From NCBI GenBank assembly GCA_903813345.2, contig CAIIXF020000012.1:19413520-19477519 (forward strand): 64,000 nucleotides of DNA. The letters are read 5' to 3'. Below the pieces are notes generated by a model. That model saw only the letters and a program-made list of their open reading frames with translations, was not told where the DNA came from and did not search any database. This document shows positions 49,001-60,737 of this stretch, piece by piece. Source of the stretch: Owenia fusiformis (lineage: Eukaryota; Annelida; Polychaeta; Sabellida; Oweniidae). The first letter of the stretch is position 1, and the number at the start of each line of letters is the position of its first letter. A program made the translations under genes and the position numbers.

Positions 49001-52000
49001 ACGTTGGGCTTACAATGGAGAAAACCGCATGTTTGTAGCTGCAAGTTGAGAAAAGCTATTTCAGTTGTCCTTTAAGTTATTGGAATTTGTAAGAATTTGT
49101 TACAGACGCCAACTGCCAACCACCAACCGCCAACCATCGTCAAAAAAACGGAGACCACAAATATGTCACCACTTTTTGGTGGTGACATAAAAATAGTGTC
49201 AACTCTTCTTTATCCATAGTAATCCCTTTAAATGAAACACTCACCTGTTGAGCTAGTTGAGGGTTGTGGACTGTTAGGGAAATTATTCTCAATCTCCTCT
49301 TCCAATGATGCTAACTTCTTGTCTAATGTTTTCTCTAATAGCTCAGTCTTTTTCTTGCCCATCCTTGGTGGCTTCCATCCATTTTTCATTGCCTTTTGCC
49401 GCCTCTTCTTCAGCCTCCCTATACTATAGTCTTCAAATATCATTGTCCTTTTGAATTTTTTCTTCGTCATAACATCATTATGATGAGGTGTTTCATAAAT
49501 GGTCTCCCATGGTTTCTCAGCTGGTGCAACATAGTTCTTATTCTTATAGATATCTTCAATGGATACATCTTCTTTTTTACGTTTCTTTTTTGGTGACCTA
49601 CTTTTAGAGTCCTCTTCATCGCACTGGTCAAGCTCAGCATAATTCACAAGAGTTTTCTTAGCACGTTTACCACGTCCTAAACTTTCAGGTTCGCCTTCCT
49701 TGCATTTCTCAGGTGAATATTTCCTTGAAAATGACTGTTTTATTATTCTATTTTTGGCACCTACTGATTCGCAAGTATTGAGAACTGGGGGCTCTATGAC
49801 AGCTGGTATATCAAACACAGTAGTGTCCACTCCATGGACTGTTTCGTGTAAATGTTCTTCAACAAGTGTTACATTATGAATCATATTTGAAACATAGTTT
49901 GGAGATTTATTTTTTAGTTCAGCATTGCATTTGTTGTATGTCTTAGTATCTTCATGTTTGGTGGTGGTTGGATGTAAGGTTGTTTCTTGTGGATGTAAGG
50001 TTGTGTCTTCTGGATGTAAGGTTGTGTCTTGTGGATGTAAGGTTGTGCCTTCTGGATGTGGGTATGAACTTGGAGAATTCTGAGGTTGGACATTAGTTGG
50101 GATAGACTTTGTCACAGCTGCACCTGAAGTAAAAGATAAAGTGTACATGAACACATTAGTCCTTAAATCCGTAGGTGACTAATTGGCAAGAAGAAGCTGT
50201 GCTCTCAAGCAAACTCAGAGAACTTCTTGTCAAATGGCATGAACTGTTGTCCACAAGCCACCATGGCAAGGACTGCAAAACATTATACACCACAGACTCA
50301 TTCAAATGTCAGAATTGCCAGCTACCCAAAGTGAAGTCCACTTTACCACCTGGGATTAATCAATATTGTTCATAATACAGTGTATATACAAAAGGCACCC
50401 ATTAATTTATAATGGCCTATCAGGTTTAAGAATGGTACTATTGTGTATTAAATAAAAGATGAACAAGACTTTATAGAGTAGGGCGATTAAAGAGAGAATC
50501 AGATATAGCGAGCAGGCTAAACAGAAAATTGTTTCAATTTTAGAAAATTTTTGGTTCATGTCATTTCTTGTCATGTCTATTTTCTAAAAATCACAAAAGT
50601 GCATACTTTATTCCAGGAAAACTAAAGATTTTTACAATAATGTATAATTTTTCTTTAAAAATGGTTACCATTCTTATTATTTGGGAGAATTTAAACATTT
50701 TTCACTCATTTTTGCACTTTGAATCATTAATAACTTCACCAATTTATAACATATTGTGAATCTTTTGGTAGATTATACATGTTGCTTGTAAATTTGTCAC
50801 CCCCTATAGATCAGATTCTGCCTTTAAGATTATAAAGCCTTCATATTATTAGAAAGCCTTTATAATATTAGAAACCCGTCATAGCTCTATATTATAAAAT
50901 CATCATTAGAAAGCCCTATAATATTCACAGGGTGCCAACTAGGACCGTTAATTTGAATTTTAGACCTACCAGGTGTTTGAAAATCAAAGATTGTGAGTCT
51001 CACACTGCACCATTTTTCTTCACAGGTGTTCCATTCAAAGCAAAACGAAAAATGCGCTTCTCACAGCTGGGCAACCAAACACCGCTAAATCAAGGGACTT
51101 CTTTTCCTTTGAATGGAACAAGTTTGAAGAAAATGGTGCAATATGAGACTCACAATCCTTGATTTTCAAACATCTGGTAGGTTTAAAATTCATATTAACG
51201 TTCTTTTCGTGTATAGTTGGACCCCGTGACATTATTAGAAAAAGCAATTTTTAAGCAATTTAACATCAATATAAAACTTTTGCATTCTTATAATGAAGAA
51301 AATGCAATTTTAAAGTATAAATTTAACATTTTAACATTGATATAAAACTTTAATGTTTCCATTCTCATAATGAAAAGTGCTTACTTGTTGAATTCAATGT
51401 TTCTATCAGCTGCAACTTTTGTTCCTTCTCATGCTGAGATTGGCGGAAAATCTCCAGCGATTTACGTCGGATCCTGAAATCAGAATTTTTGCTGATAATA
51501 TCTCTTCCCTCATGTTCAGGGTTACCAAAACATTTTCATATCAAAATTTCCTAACTTTTCCCACAATTTAAAAAGGAAATTTCTTAAGCCTTCTAGTACA
51601 TTAACCTATTTTAACCACTTCATAGAAGATGGCAAAAAGAGGCCTTTGGCCGACAGGAAGGGCCTGACAGTCCATCACAGTGAACACTAACCTTTTTGAC
51701 CTTCTAGATGCGCCTAGGGGAGGTACAATATCAGGATTTTCGCTAATCATTCCTGGGTCAAGCTCGGGACTCAAAATAATCGCTGAAGTGTTGATAATGT
51801 CAAAATCTGCAGATTTTCTTCCTTGGCGTTTCCGTTTTGGACGTTGTATTGGTTTAGGGGAACATTGTGGTTGGTCATCTTCATCAAATGGTAAGTGTAG
51901 ATCATTCAAAGCTGCAATTGACAAAATGAATATCTTATTTTGCAATTTAAGATCTTCTATATTTAACTTAGCTGAACAGTTGTGAGAGCATAAATGTGTC

Positions 52001-53482
52001 CTTAGAGATATCTTAACTGAACACAGTGATCTCCCCAGTTTAGCAAGTGGGCGCAGCAGACACCTTAGATTTTAAAAATAGGCTTACACCCACCTGAAAA
52101 TCCATTTGCATCCACTTGAAAATGAGGAAAATCATGAAAAATTGGCATATTTTGACCAATTTTGGTCTGAATTGTGAAAATTAGAATTTTGCACCCACTT
52201 GAAAAAAATCCCATGGAGATCAAAGCAAGTCCACCTTCTTTTTTTGCTCAATGCACTGTAAAATATAATTTCAGTTTTACAAGCCTCATAACAGAATTTG
52301 ACTGGATTGAGAAGAACAGTTTTCATAGGACATACCGATTTCTGATATACCACTATCGCTAGAGATAATATCTGTTGAGCTGCTTTTTGGTACTCTTGTT
52401 GTGGAGGTCTCTGTTGGTTCACTTAGTGTTGATGTCAAAGATATTGATGCAGTGAAGTCCATGGATTGTCTTGACTTTCGCCTGTCATATTTTGGAGGTC
52501 TACCTCGCCTTGGCTTTGAACTTATAAAATCTGAAAACACACATACTGTTTAGGTAACTGATATAAATGTACTTCAATTAATAAGTCCATTTGAATGAGT
52601 TTATCATGTGCTTCAAGTTCATAAATGGCTGAATGAATCACAATTACCTGTTTTTGGAGGTGGATCATCTTCAAACTGAATCTCAAAGTCATCAAAATTA
52701 ACAGCCTTTTCCTGTTGCCGGGTTTTGGTTTCTATTGATACAGTTTCTATAGCAACAGATTCTTTAGGAAGAATCTGATGAAGCTCTGTACTCTCAGCTT
52801 GATCCTGGAGGTTGTTAACTGTTTCTAGATTCACAATGGTCTCAGTGTTTGCTTTGGGTGAAGCTTCTTGATTCCCAGTTTGCACAGTTTCTAGATTTTC
52901 AACCTGGTGACTCATTGCACTTAATGTTGTCATAACAACAGGCTTGAATTGACTGTCCGTAGTTTTTGCAATTATATGTTTTGCAAGAGATGTTTCAGTC
53001 TTGCTGATTATTTCACACTCTTTATCTTTAAGTTTTCTTGGCCTTGTAATAGTTCTTTTAGATTTTATCTTCACAAATTTATCACTGGATTTACTGGGCT
53101 TTTTGGGGGTATCGTTTTTTGAGCAGTTATCTTCAAGGTGATCCTTAGGATCAAAATGGTAAGATGCCTGATCATTGATGCTTTGTAGATCTGTACCATC
53201 AGCTTTTGCGTGTTGAGAACTCTTTGGTGTTTCCTCTGTTGTTCCATGGTGTGATTCAGTTTCATCATAAATGCCTACTAAATTAGCACCATCAGTTGCA
53301 CATGTTGTATTTGTAGTTAATGGTTGTTTCTCGGTGTATTTAGCATCATTCACATTTTGAGCATCAAAAGTATGATGGTCATCTTTGGAAGTGTCACTTG
53401 TCTTGCTTATTATGCGCTGTAGAAGTGGTATACCCCAAGATGGAGACTCCTTTGGTTCTAGGTTCTTTGAAGTCATAGTCAT
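46012..53482 (-). CDS. Tantalus/PRR14-like nuclear protein, 6 coding exons, 1152 aa
   Basis: Exons in transcript order are 52648-53482, 52336-52530, 51692-51911, 51385-51473, 49245-50123 and 46012-47252. All phases fit and the total is 3459 nt with stop. Most of the protein looks disordered. Residues ~632-700 read IEDIYKNKNYVAPAEKPW, then ETIYE, then KKKFKRTMIFEDYSIGRLKKRR. This resembles by eye the Tantalus-like segment of PRR14/PRR14L (LEDLYTNKN...LETIFEEP, then KFKR and basic residues), which in vertebrates ties heterochromatin to the nuclear lamina. Exon 2 carries an AT-hook-like RRGRPPKYDRRK, and exons 3 and 5 carry basic clusters suited to nuclear import. An octapeptide (TTLHPQD/E) is repeated four times near residue 475. 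The last exon is a long acidic tail ending GFVQEK. The start is ATG 53482, since TGA is two codons upstream in frame. A nuclear chromatin role is inference. Confidence 0.82.
47935..48560. repeat. ~110-bp minisatellite in the last intron of the Tantalus-like gene
   Basis: About five diverged units contain gaaggtcaaatct, agtcagatttgaact, tgtagatgattttgaaaaa, ttggtcaatttgaagcaag and tacctttttgacctt. A ~45-bp sub-block is duplicated within the second unit. It lies within the intron 47253-49244. Confidence 0.88.
49085..49192. repeat. Short dispersed element ending in a perfect hairpin
   Basis: This is the same family as 5782-5913. Here the end tatgtcaccac-tttt-ggtggtgacata forms an 11-bp stem around a T-rich loop (49163-49190). 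It lies in the last intron of the Tantalus-like gene. Confidence 0.65.
50465..50870 (+). repeat. LINE-associated dispersed repeat, copy 2
   Basis: This closely matches 21460-21842: gagagaatcagatatagcg, caaaagtgcatactttattc, ttatttgggagaatttaaac and tagatcagattctgccttt occur in the same order at about 90%. It lies in an intron of the Tantalus-like gene. It carries a short frame shared with copy 1 but no RT motif. Confidence 0.8.
50936..51232. mobile_element. ~300-bp foldback element with ~100-bp arms
   Basis: The left arm (ctaccaggtgtttgaaaatc, attgtgagtctca, gttccattcaaag) is mirrored by the right arm at roughly 85% identity, with the same blocks complemented at 51105-51190. The centre has a short unique loop. 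It lies in an intron of the Tantalus-like gene. Confidence 0.8.
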
Positions 53483-53689
53483 GTATCAACACATCTGGTC
53501 AAGGGTTTACACTGCAAACCACTGAAATGAAGATAAACTGAGTTAAGAATACATACTGTTAAGACATCCATGTGGCAGAAAGGGAATTTTGATGATTTTA
53601 GGTGTTTGGGATATAACAGATTCAAATAACTAAAAGAATCAGAGGGGGAGAAACACCAGGGTTCAAAGATGACATACACTTATAATGTA

Positions 53690-54372
53690 AATCTGTATTG
53701 AGATGACATCGTCGCTGATTGGTCAAAAGTCGACAAACAAATGATGTCATCAATGGCGGTTTCAAAATTTTCGAAATACGCTTCGGAATAATATCATGTT
53801 CATTTCTGGCGTGTTAACCAATATCATAGCTTCTCATTTCACATCAAGATAAAGAAAGGTGTACGGAATATGCCTATATCAATTAAAACATCCCATCGAA
53901 GTGTAGTATTTGATAACTAGCAGATGAAATTCGAACGAACAAAGGTGGTAAGCAAGAGAGGTAAATATGTCTGTCATCTTTAAACTCTAGGGCTTTCCCT
54001 CCTCTTTAAAAGAATAGAGAAGTCTTGAACTCTAAATGTTCTTAACACACTGAAGTTTGGGAGATCTCAGTTGGTCAAAACATAGGTTTCATTGACCAAA
54101 CCAGTCTGGTTATCTACTCCTGGTGTCGTAGATCAAGAGGGGGAATAACCCCAGGGCTATATCATGTAAATCTATATTGAGAAAACATCGCTGATTGATC
54201 AAATAGACAGACAAATGACGTCATTCAATGGAGGTTTCAAAATTTTCTTAAAATGCTTCGAATAATATTATGTTATTTTCTGGCATGTAATCAATATCAC
54301 AGGTTGTTATTTTACATCAAGATAAAAGATGTAAAGCATATCATGCTAACATCAACTAGATAACGGCAACTC
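53690..54372. repeat. Diverged tandem duplication upstream of the Tantalus-like gene
   Basis: The segment 53690-53910 is repeated at 54165-54372. Both copies carry tgtaaatct-tattgaga, catcg-ctgattg-tcaa, caaatga-gtcat, caatgg-ggtttcaaaattttc, aataatat-atgtt and cacatcaagataaa. Copy 1 has a CCAAT-type attggtc and copy 2 has a full tgacgtca (54216-54223). It lies in a probable 5' intron. Confidence 0.65.
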
Positions 54373-54385
54373 CGCGGAGTAGCAA

Positions 54386-55111
54386 ATCCCAACGAACAAA
54401 ATACCAATTACCGAATTCCAATCAATTATACTCATTACTTTGGTTAAAATTGAAAAAATTAGATTTTAGAATTGCGAATTCCTGCAAAGCAGCCATTTTG
54501 AATTTTCTGAGATACAAATCTGAAAAATAATACCATAATTGTGATCTACTCCAAAATTCCTTCCATTTGAGTATAATATAGCCATAATTTGAAGGGATCA
54601 AAAAATTATTGCGAAATCGTACATTAGACGGCCATTTTGAATTTTACGAGGCTCGAATCAGAAAAAAGATACAACATTTGCAATCTACTCTTAATTGCCT
54701 TTCATTTGAGTATAATAAAGCTATACTTCAGAAAGATCTAAAAATTTCTGTTTTCCTGTCCCCCCATACACGGCCCCTGGGGGTCAGGATGAAAAACACA
54801 GAATATATGTGAAATAGATAAATGTTGTGAATATACTACCAAAATTTCAAACAATAATATTAATTACTTTGGTTTAGAATGAAAAATTTATGATTTTTGC
54901 GAAAAAGTCCTGGCATTTTTAAAGTGGTGGCCATCTTGAAAATTTTTTTTTTTGCGTAAAATTATTCACCAATATACATCTTTCCACATCTTTCTTTAGT
55001 ATTTGAGTTATCTTCCTGACAGACGGACGGACGGACTGACTGACTGACTGACGGACAGACAGACGGACGGAGGGCTTCACTATATCCCTACCGAACTTCG
55101 TTCGTTGGGAT
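54386..55111. mobile_element. ~726-bp element with ATCCCAACGAAC / GTTCGTTGGGAT ends
   Basis: The 12-bp ends are exact complements. The interior repeats ttccatttgagtataata and gccattttgaattt blocks and closes with a ggacggacggactgac run and ctatatccctaccgaactt. That closing portion is also found at 12905-12992, inside the 1.6-kb TIR element. There is no coding capacity. Confidence 0.65.
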
Positions 55112-55114
55112 AAT

Positions 55115-56160
55115 TAAGACATCACAACGATGTGTTATAATCCTAAACTAGCCAATGAAAATTCTGACAAATAAAAGTGATGAGCAAGAGACATAATTAT
55201 GTCTATCATCTCTAAAGGGGGCCCCCTCTAAAGCTCTGTTTTTCTCCTCTTTCAGATTTAAACATCAAGGAGTGGTATGGGTTTCATACTCCCATAAATG
55301 TGGTGGCAGATCTAATGTTCCGATGAAGAACTTAGTGATATTGATATCAAATAAATGTTTAGCTTAGAGGGTTTTCTCGAAGTAGTTTTTAAGTACTGTA
55401 CTCCCGGTTAATTTTGTGAGTTTTGATTTCCCGAATTTTAAAAAAATACGATTTTGCGGCTATTAAGTTTTGCGAATTTCACTAAGTACACCTACTACTA
55501 TATCATCTTGGTCAACGACATGCTGCACATTAACCTCTATTACATGGTACTTTTTGATTTATTTGATCTGATAAGCCACTGTAACAGACATTGTTACTTA
55601 GTATCCCATTTATCACCTAAAAACACTTGACAAACATTTTACAAAACATGAAATGCAATGGAGTCTCTGAGGTAATAAAAATTTCACAAATCCCTGGGGA
55701 TTAAAAGATTTGACAATTTCGCGAAGATTACTTTTCACGATTTTACCACATTCGCGAAAAGCGTGAAACTAAATCGCATGCGAAAAATACCGGGAGTACA
55801 GTAGATATCTAGAGATTTATTGTTTTCAATTCACCCATTAGACAAATCATATACAAAAGACAAACTTATAACTACTACAGTAACAAACATTAAACATTTA
55901 TACATGTACACTTTTTGCCCGTTTTATTGGTAGCTATATTTTTGTTTGAATTCATATCATACAATTGAACTGAAAGTTGAAACCATTTTCAATTTTGAAA
56001 AAAAGAAAAAGATATTTTAGTGGCTAAATAATGACCGTTACATATTTTATTTTATCAGTTTCACCACAAGTTGATTCTGATATGCCATCAGCCACAATCT
56101 GATGCTATATTGCAGGATGAAAATGTACATAAATGATAATAAAAACAGAAAATAGTCGAA
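55115..56160. other. Intronic/intergenic, nothing recognised
   Basis: AT-rich sequence between the element above and the probable upstream exon at 56170. A pair of gcgaa / ttcgc-type blocks (55445-55475 and 55715-55790, including ttttgcgaatttcac and cccgggta-like ends) can pair weakly, but no element boundary is clear. Confidence 0.4.
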
Positions 56161-56169
56161 GGCACTCAC

Positions 56170-56267
56170 CAATTTTTTAAAATCTGGTCAAGGTCAAATT
56201 TAAACCAATCAGAGGCTGCGGTTCCATGTAAGCAGTCACGAGCTAAAATGTCACGGCACTTAGCCAT
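56170..56267 (-). other. Probable 5' exon of the Tantalus-like gene, with an upstream ORF
   Basis: An ATG at 56267 opens MAKCRDILARDCLHGTAASD and continues protein-like for 32 codons to a good donor AATTG|GTGAGTG. The nearest suitable acceptor is CATTTCAG at 53522-53523. Joining there gives a 46-codon ORF whose TGA overlaps the ATG of the main frame (ACATGA, 53481-53484). So the exon would act as a short upstream ORF, unless it belongs to a separate gene. No ordinary promoter box was fixed. Confidence 0.45.
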
Positions 56268-56284
56268 TTCTAACCATGCAACAT

Positions 56285-57290
56285 GTATACTGTACATTGC
56301 TACACATTGCTACACTGTGTCAAGCACCTATACATAGGCTGGAAAGCGGGGTAAACGGGGTACATATCCTTACCTGTATACTCTACATTGCTACACTGTG
56401 AGGCAGCTTCTACACATACCATGGAGGTGGGGTAAGCGGGGTAAGCGGGGTGCATACCTTTACATGTATACTCTACATTGCTACACATTGCTACACTGTG
56501 TCAAGCACCTATACATAGGCTGGAATGCGGGGTAAGCGGGGTACATACCTTTACATGTATTCTCTACATTGCTACACTGTGAGGCAGCTTCTACACATAC
56601 CATGGAGGTGGGGTAAGCGGGGTAAGCGGGGTGCATACCTTTACATGTATACTCTACATTGCTACACTGTGTCCAGCACCTATACATAGGCTGGAAAGCG
56701 GGGTAAGCGGGGTACATACCTTTACATGTATTCTCTACATTGCTACACTGTGAGGCAGCTTCTACACATACCATGGAGGTGGGGTAAGCGGGGTAAGCGG
56801 GGTGCATACCTTTACATGTATACTCTACATTGCTACACATTGCTACACTGTGTCAAGCACCTATACATAGGCTGGAAAGCGGGGTAAACGGGGTACATAC
56901 CTTTACATGTATTCTCTACATTGCTACACTGTGAGGCAGCTTCTACACATGCCATGGAGGTGGGGTAAGCGGGGTAAGCGGGGTGCATACCTTTACATGT
57001 ATTCTCTACATTGCTACACTGTGAGACAGCTCCTACACATACCATGGGGTAAGCGGGATAAGCGCCGTTCACATGTATTCTCTTCATTGCTACACTGTGA
57101 GACAGCTCCTACACATACCATGGGGTAGGCGGGGTAAGCGGAGTACATACCTTTACATGTTACATAGAATATATTAGTTACTACATTGTTTCAAGCTCCT
57201 ACATGTATACATAAACACTGTACATTGCTACACTGTGTCAGGCACCTATACATAACCTGGGAAGCGGGATTAACGGGGTACATATCCTTA
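56285..57290. repeat. GC-richer minisatellite, ~90/180-bp units (left arm)
   Basis: Alternating units share acatgtatwctctacattgctacac. One type has gtcaagcacctatacataggctgg and then cggggtaaacggggtac. The other has gaggcagcttctacacatacc and three ggggtaagc steps. About 5-6 double units are present. The complement resembles the 82-bp unit of 61555-62335, so the two arrays are relatives in opposite orientation. Confidence 0.92.
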
Positions 57291-57299
57291 TGTATATCT

Positions 57300-59625
57300 T
57301 ATCCATATTAAATGATTTGTTTACACAATGTTGCATTAGTTGTGTGGATGTACACTAAAAAACTTACATTTTTTGGTTTTGGTTTGACTCCCAAATAACT
57401 ATATAAAGTATGGACATTTATTTAATTGGTTTTTAATAAATAATCCTGTCTGGTTGTGATATAGTCATTTCACAGATACATCTACATAAAGCCTTGCCTG
57501 TGTATTTGTAATAATAACTAGTAAAAAACATTTCTTGAATATTGGGTACTTACTAAAGTGAATGAAGCTTATGTGTAACTATGTTTATTAAGAATGGTAA
57601 TAAATTTAATTGTTATGAAGAATGTTGATATTATTCTTATAAAATGCACCTTTTACCAATGTATTCCTGGTAACCTTGCATTGATTAAAAGTGCAGTTCA
57701 TTTCCATTTTTTATTTTTACCAGAATGACGTTAAAAACTGACACATCTTGAATATTATTTATTAAATTTTGTTGGTGAGGACGTATTTATTGTTATGTTC
57801 ATAATGGGAGCCAGGACTCGTATAGATGGCAGTTAACTACTAGGTTGTTCTCTACAACTAGCCCATTGGTTTATGTGTAAATATTGCTGTTTTGAAACTT
57901 CAAATTCTCTGCATATATCAAATAAATATCATATTTTCCTTCATCATTATTTTAATTTACAAACATGATTTAAGATTCACAATTAGAAGTTTTGGATATT
58001 TTCAATAAAATTTATCTGTGTCAATATATATCTATCTACCTGTTATTTAATTCGTAAATACTTTAAAACACTAGAGAGATTTCGTACATAAGTGAAAGTA
58101 CAACTTATACGTATACGTATACTTTAAAGGGTCATGTCGAACTATTATATTTACTAAAATCAATTTCAAATTGTACTTAAAGTGCCCGATAAACTATAAA
58201 ATGCGCATGCGTCCAGGTGTTGATAAACTATAAATAGCGAAAATCCAGGGTTTGTCACCACAAGGTAAGCCAGGACGTGTTGAGAGAACAGCTAGTGTTG
58301 ATATTGAATTTATATGTAGCCAGATAAGTTTCCTTATTGAAATTACATATGGTTATTAGCAATACTCTGTAGGTGCTAAATAATAAAATATTTAGAGTAT
58401 ATATGAGAGAAATTGGTCATTTCGAACCTGTTGAAAAGTTTGTGGCTCTCGGCTACACCGGGGAATTTACTTCCATGAGTACACACATAAATGTGGGGTT
58501 CCCCAAGAGGTACGCGACAAGGTGACCTGGCATCAAATGTGCGACTAAATGCTACTATCGAGAAGATAAAATAACGAATACGACAATAAGTTATTGCATG
58601 TGACAATTCCGAGCCTTCATCTCACTGAAGTATTTTGAAGTGAAAATAGGATTTTTGTTTTGATACATGGATTCAGATGAACGTAACTTTATTCTGACAA
58701 CTAATCAAAACTGAACAAAATTGATTGTACGTAACAGACAATTTATTGTTTTACAATGTTTTGATTGGCTAAACGAATGAAACCAACAAATTATGACATG
58801 TAAAATGACAATTTTGAAATGTAAAATTTAAAAGTGACAAACACAACCTCCCTATCCACTCTTTGGGACCCCTAGTAAATTAGTAATATGTACATGTAGC
58901 AGTGGTAGTGTACAGCTTATTATCACACTACGCTTTGTATTCTAAAGCCTGTTGTTTGTAATAACACTGTTCACTCAACGTATGTTTTGTGTGTGGGCAG
59001 TCAACGATAATCATTGTTTTATCCCGGTTATATGACCTCGGCAATTATAACAAAACCGCACTAAACGAAAAAACGCAAATAAGAGAAAGCTTTCACACAC
59101 ATATAAAAAATGAACTAGTCTAATCCGCCAGTATAAACTCTGTGCTATACGTAGCCGGATCAGGCGCACACTTTAATGGAACATAACTATTCCCGATATA
59201 GAAAAGCTCCATCAACTAGAAACTGTGAATGCACGTGTAGATTATGCACATTATACTTAAATGCTTACTTCCGTGTCCTAGTAGTTGTAGTGTATTATAA
59301 ACACGATCTTTTAAAGTGTGTCATAATCCTTTAAAGCGTGTCATGACATAAACAAGTTGATTATTTCAAAGTTTTCATGATCAGTATAAGTTCAATGAAC
59401 TTACAAAACGGTGTATATACGAGATGATCAACGTATACAGTTGGATCTCCGTATAAAGCTTTACCTGCATGTGTGTGGAACAATTGACCGCAAGCATTTT
59501 TTAAAAACAATTGGCTGAGTAGGAACAGTATCCAATCAAATACTTAAACCATCAATTTGAAACACCAATCAAACTAGTAGGTTCTAGCAATTCCTGGAAA
59601 CGACCCATTCAGTAGCTCAACAAAT
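57300..59625. other. Spacer between the two arrays, nothing recognised
   Basis: This is AT-rich. An NRF-1-like tgcgcatgcg lies at 58202-58211 and a tatacgtatacgtata run near 58107-58122. No plausible coding exon was found. Confidence 0.45.
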
Positions 59626-59631
59626 GACATA

Positions 59632-59851
59632 CAGGGTGTTTCATAACGAGCATCTCAAAAAGTCAATTTGATAAGAGATAGGTCTATAACATACGTACTA
59701 TATATGAGCCTATTTTATTCTAGACAAACACATTTGGATCAACTAAACATGCTACAATTCAAGAAAGAACAAATGGCATCCCTTTGACCTTTATTTATTA
59801 CAGTCCGAGAAGATCTTTCCTGACGAAAAGCCCACATAATGAAACACCTTG
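59632..59851. mobile_element. 220-bp MITE, CAGGGTGTTTCAT ends
   Basis: The ends cagggtgtttcat and atgaaacaccttg are inverted with one mismatch. TA occurs on both sides (59630-59631 and 59852-59853). There is no coding capacity. Confidence 0.75.
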
Positions 59852-60492
59852 TACGTTTGGTTATAAGTATAAGTATACGTTATAAGTTGTTCTTTCACGC
59901 CGTGCGAAATCTCTCTACTAATGTAAAGTTCAAACGTGATAATGTAAGTTAATCATCCACTCAAAATCTAAATTAATGAGTAGAGCAATATTACAGTAGC
60001 GACTGAACCTATTTTCAGCGTGGCGTTTTACATAATGTTACACAATATTTCCAAATGTTAATTTCGACTAATTATGTGCTCTGTCATGGGACTAAACTGT
60101 TGAATGTTTCTGTAGAAGACATCGTAGTTCAAATATCAGTAGATCATTTGCACATTCGTGTATCTGGAGAGTGCAACTTGTCAAGTGGTCATTATGTACA
60201 GAGCAGATGTATGTAATCGAGGGACCATAAAAGTATATCATTAAATCATTGAATGAAAATAGTGTAATAACTGAGACCACCGTTACCCAACAATTATAGT
60301 GATCAGTCGCCTATTAGTAGCATTAAGCTATTATTAAAAATGCGTATATGCTTATATCTACGCCTAATGTAAAAGAAAGTGATCCTCGTGTTATAACAAG
60401 TGATCATGATATTAAATTTTCCCAATACACATTTCGAACATGTACTAACTTAAGATGGAATTTTGAAATTTGCAAAGTATGGATAATTTATA

Positions 60493-60610
60493 TTTTGAAA
60501 ACAAAATTCAATATGTTAAAGTTCATCCTCCTATCTCAGCTGCACATCTTCTTTTGAAAACAAAATTCAATATGTTAAAGTTCATCCTCCTATCTCAGCT
60601 GCACATCTTC
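60493..60610. repeat. Perfect 59-bp tandem duplication
   Basis: Units 60493-60551 and 60552-60610 appear identical. This is the cleanest duplication in the window, so it is either very recent or an assembly artefact. Confidence 0.9.
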
Positions 60611-60737
60611 TTTGCTAACTTTATACATCACGGGGCGATGCGCGCCATATGTCTAGTGTAAACCATCGTCCACGAGGCAATAATAGTGAAAATGGCAAAG
60701 TCTACCACAATATCAAACGTTTAAAGGCAATTGTATT

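Noticed and set aside
46012-53482. Fusion of the Tantalus-like gene with the acidic-protein gene into one transcript
   Set aside because: A clear TAA-type stop closes the frame at 46012. 3 kb of non-coding sequence follows, and the downstream gene has its own Met, though a read-through transcript cannot be excluded.
56300-57128. Frames with a CSNVEYTCKGMHPAYPAYP-type repeat in the left minisatellite
   Set aside because: They are repeat-derived, open on both strands, and without start or splice context. A cysteine-rich secreted protein was considered and dropped.
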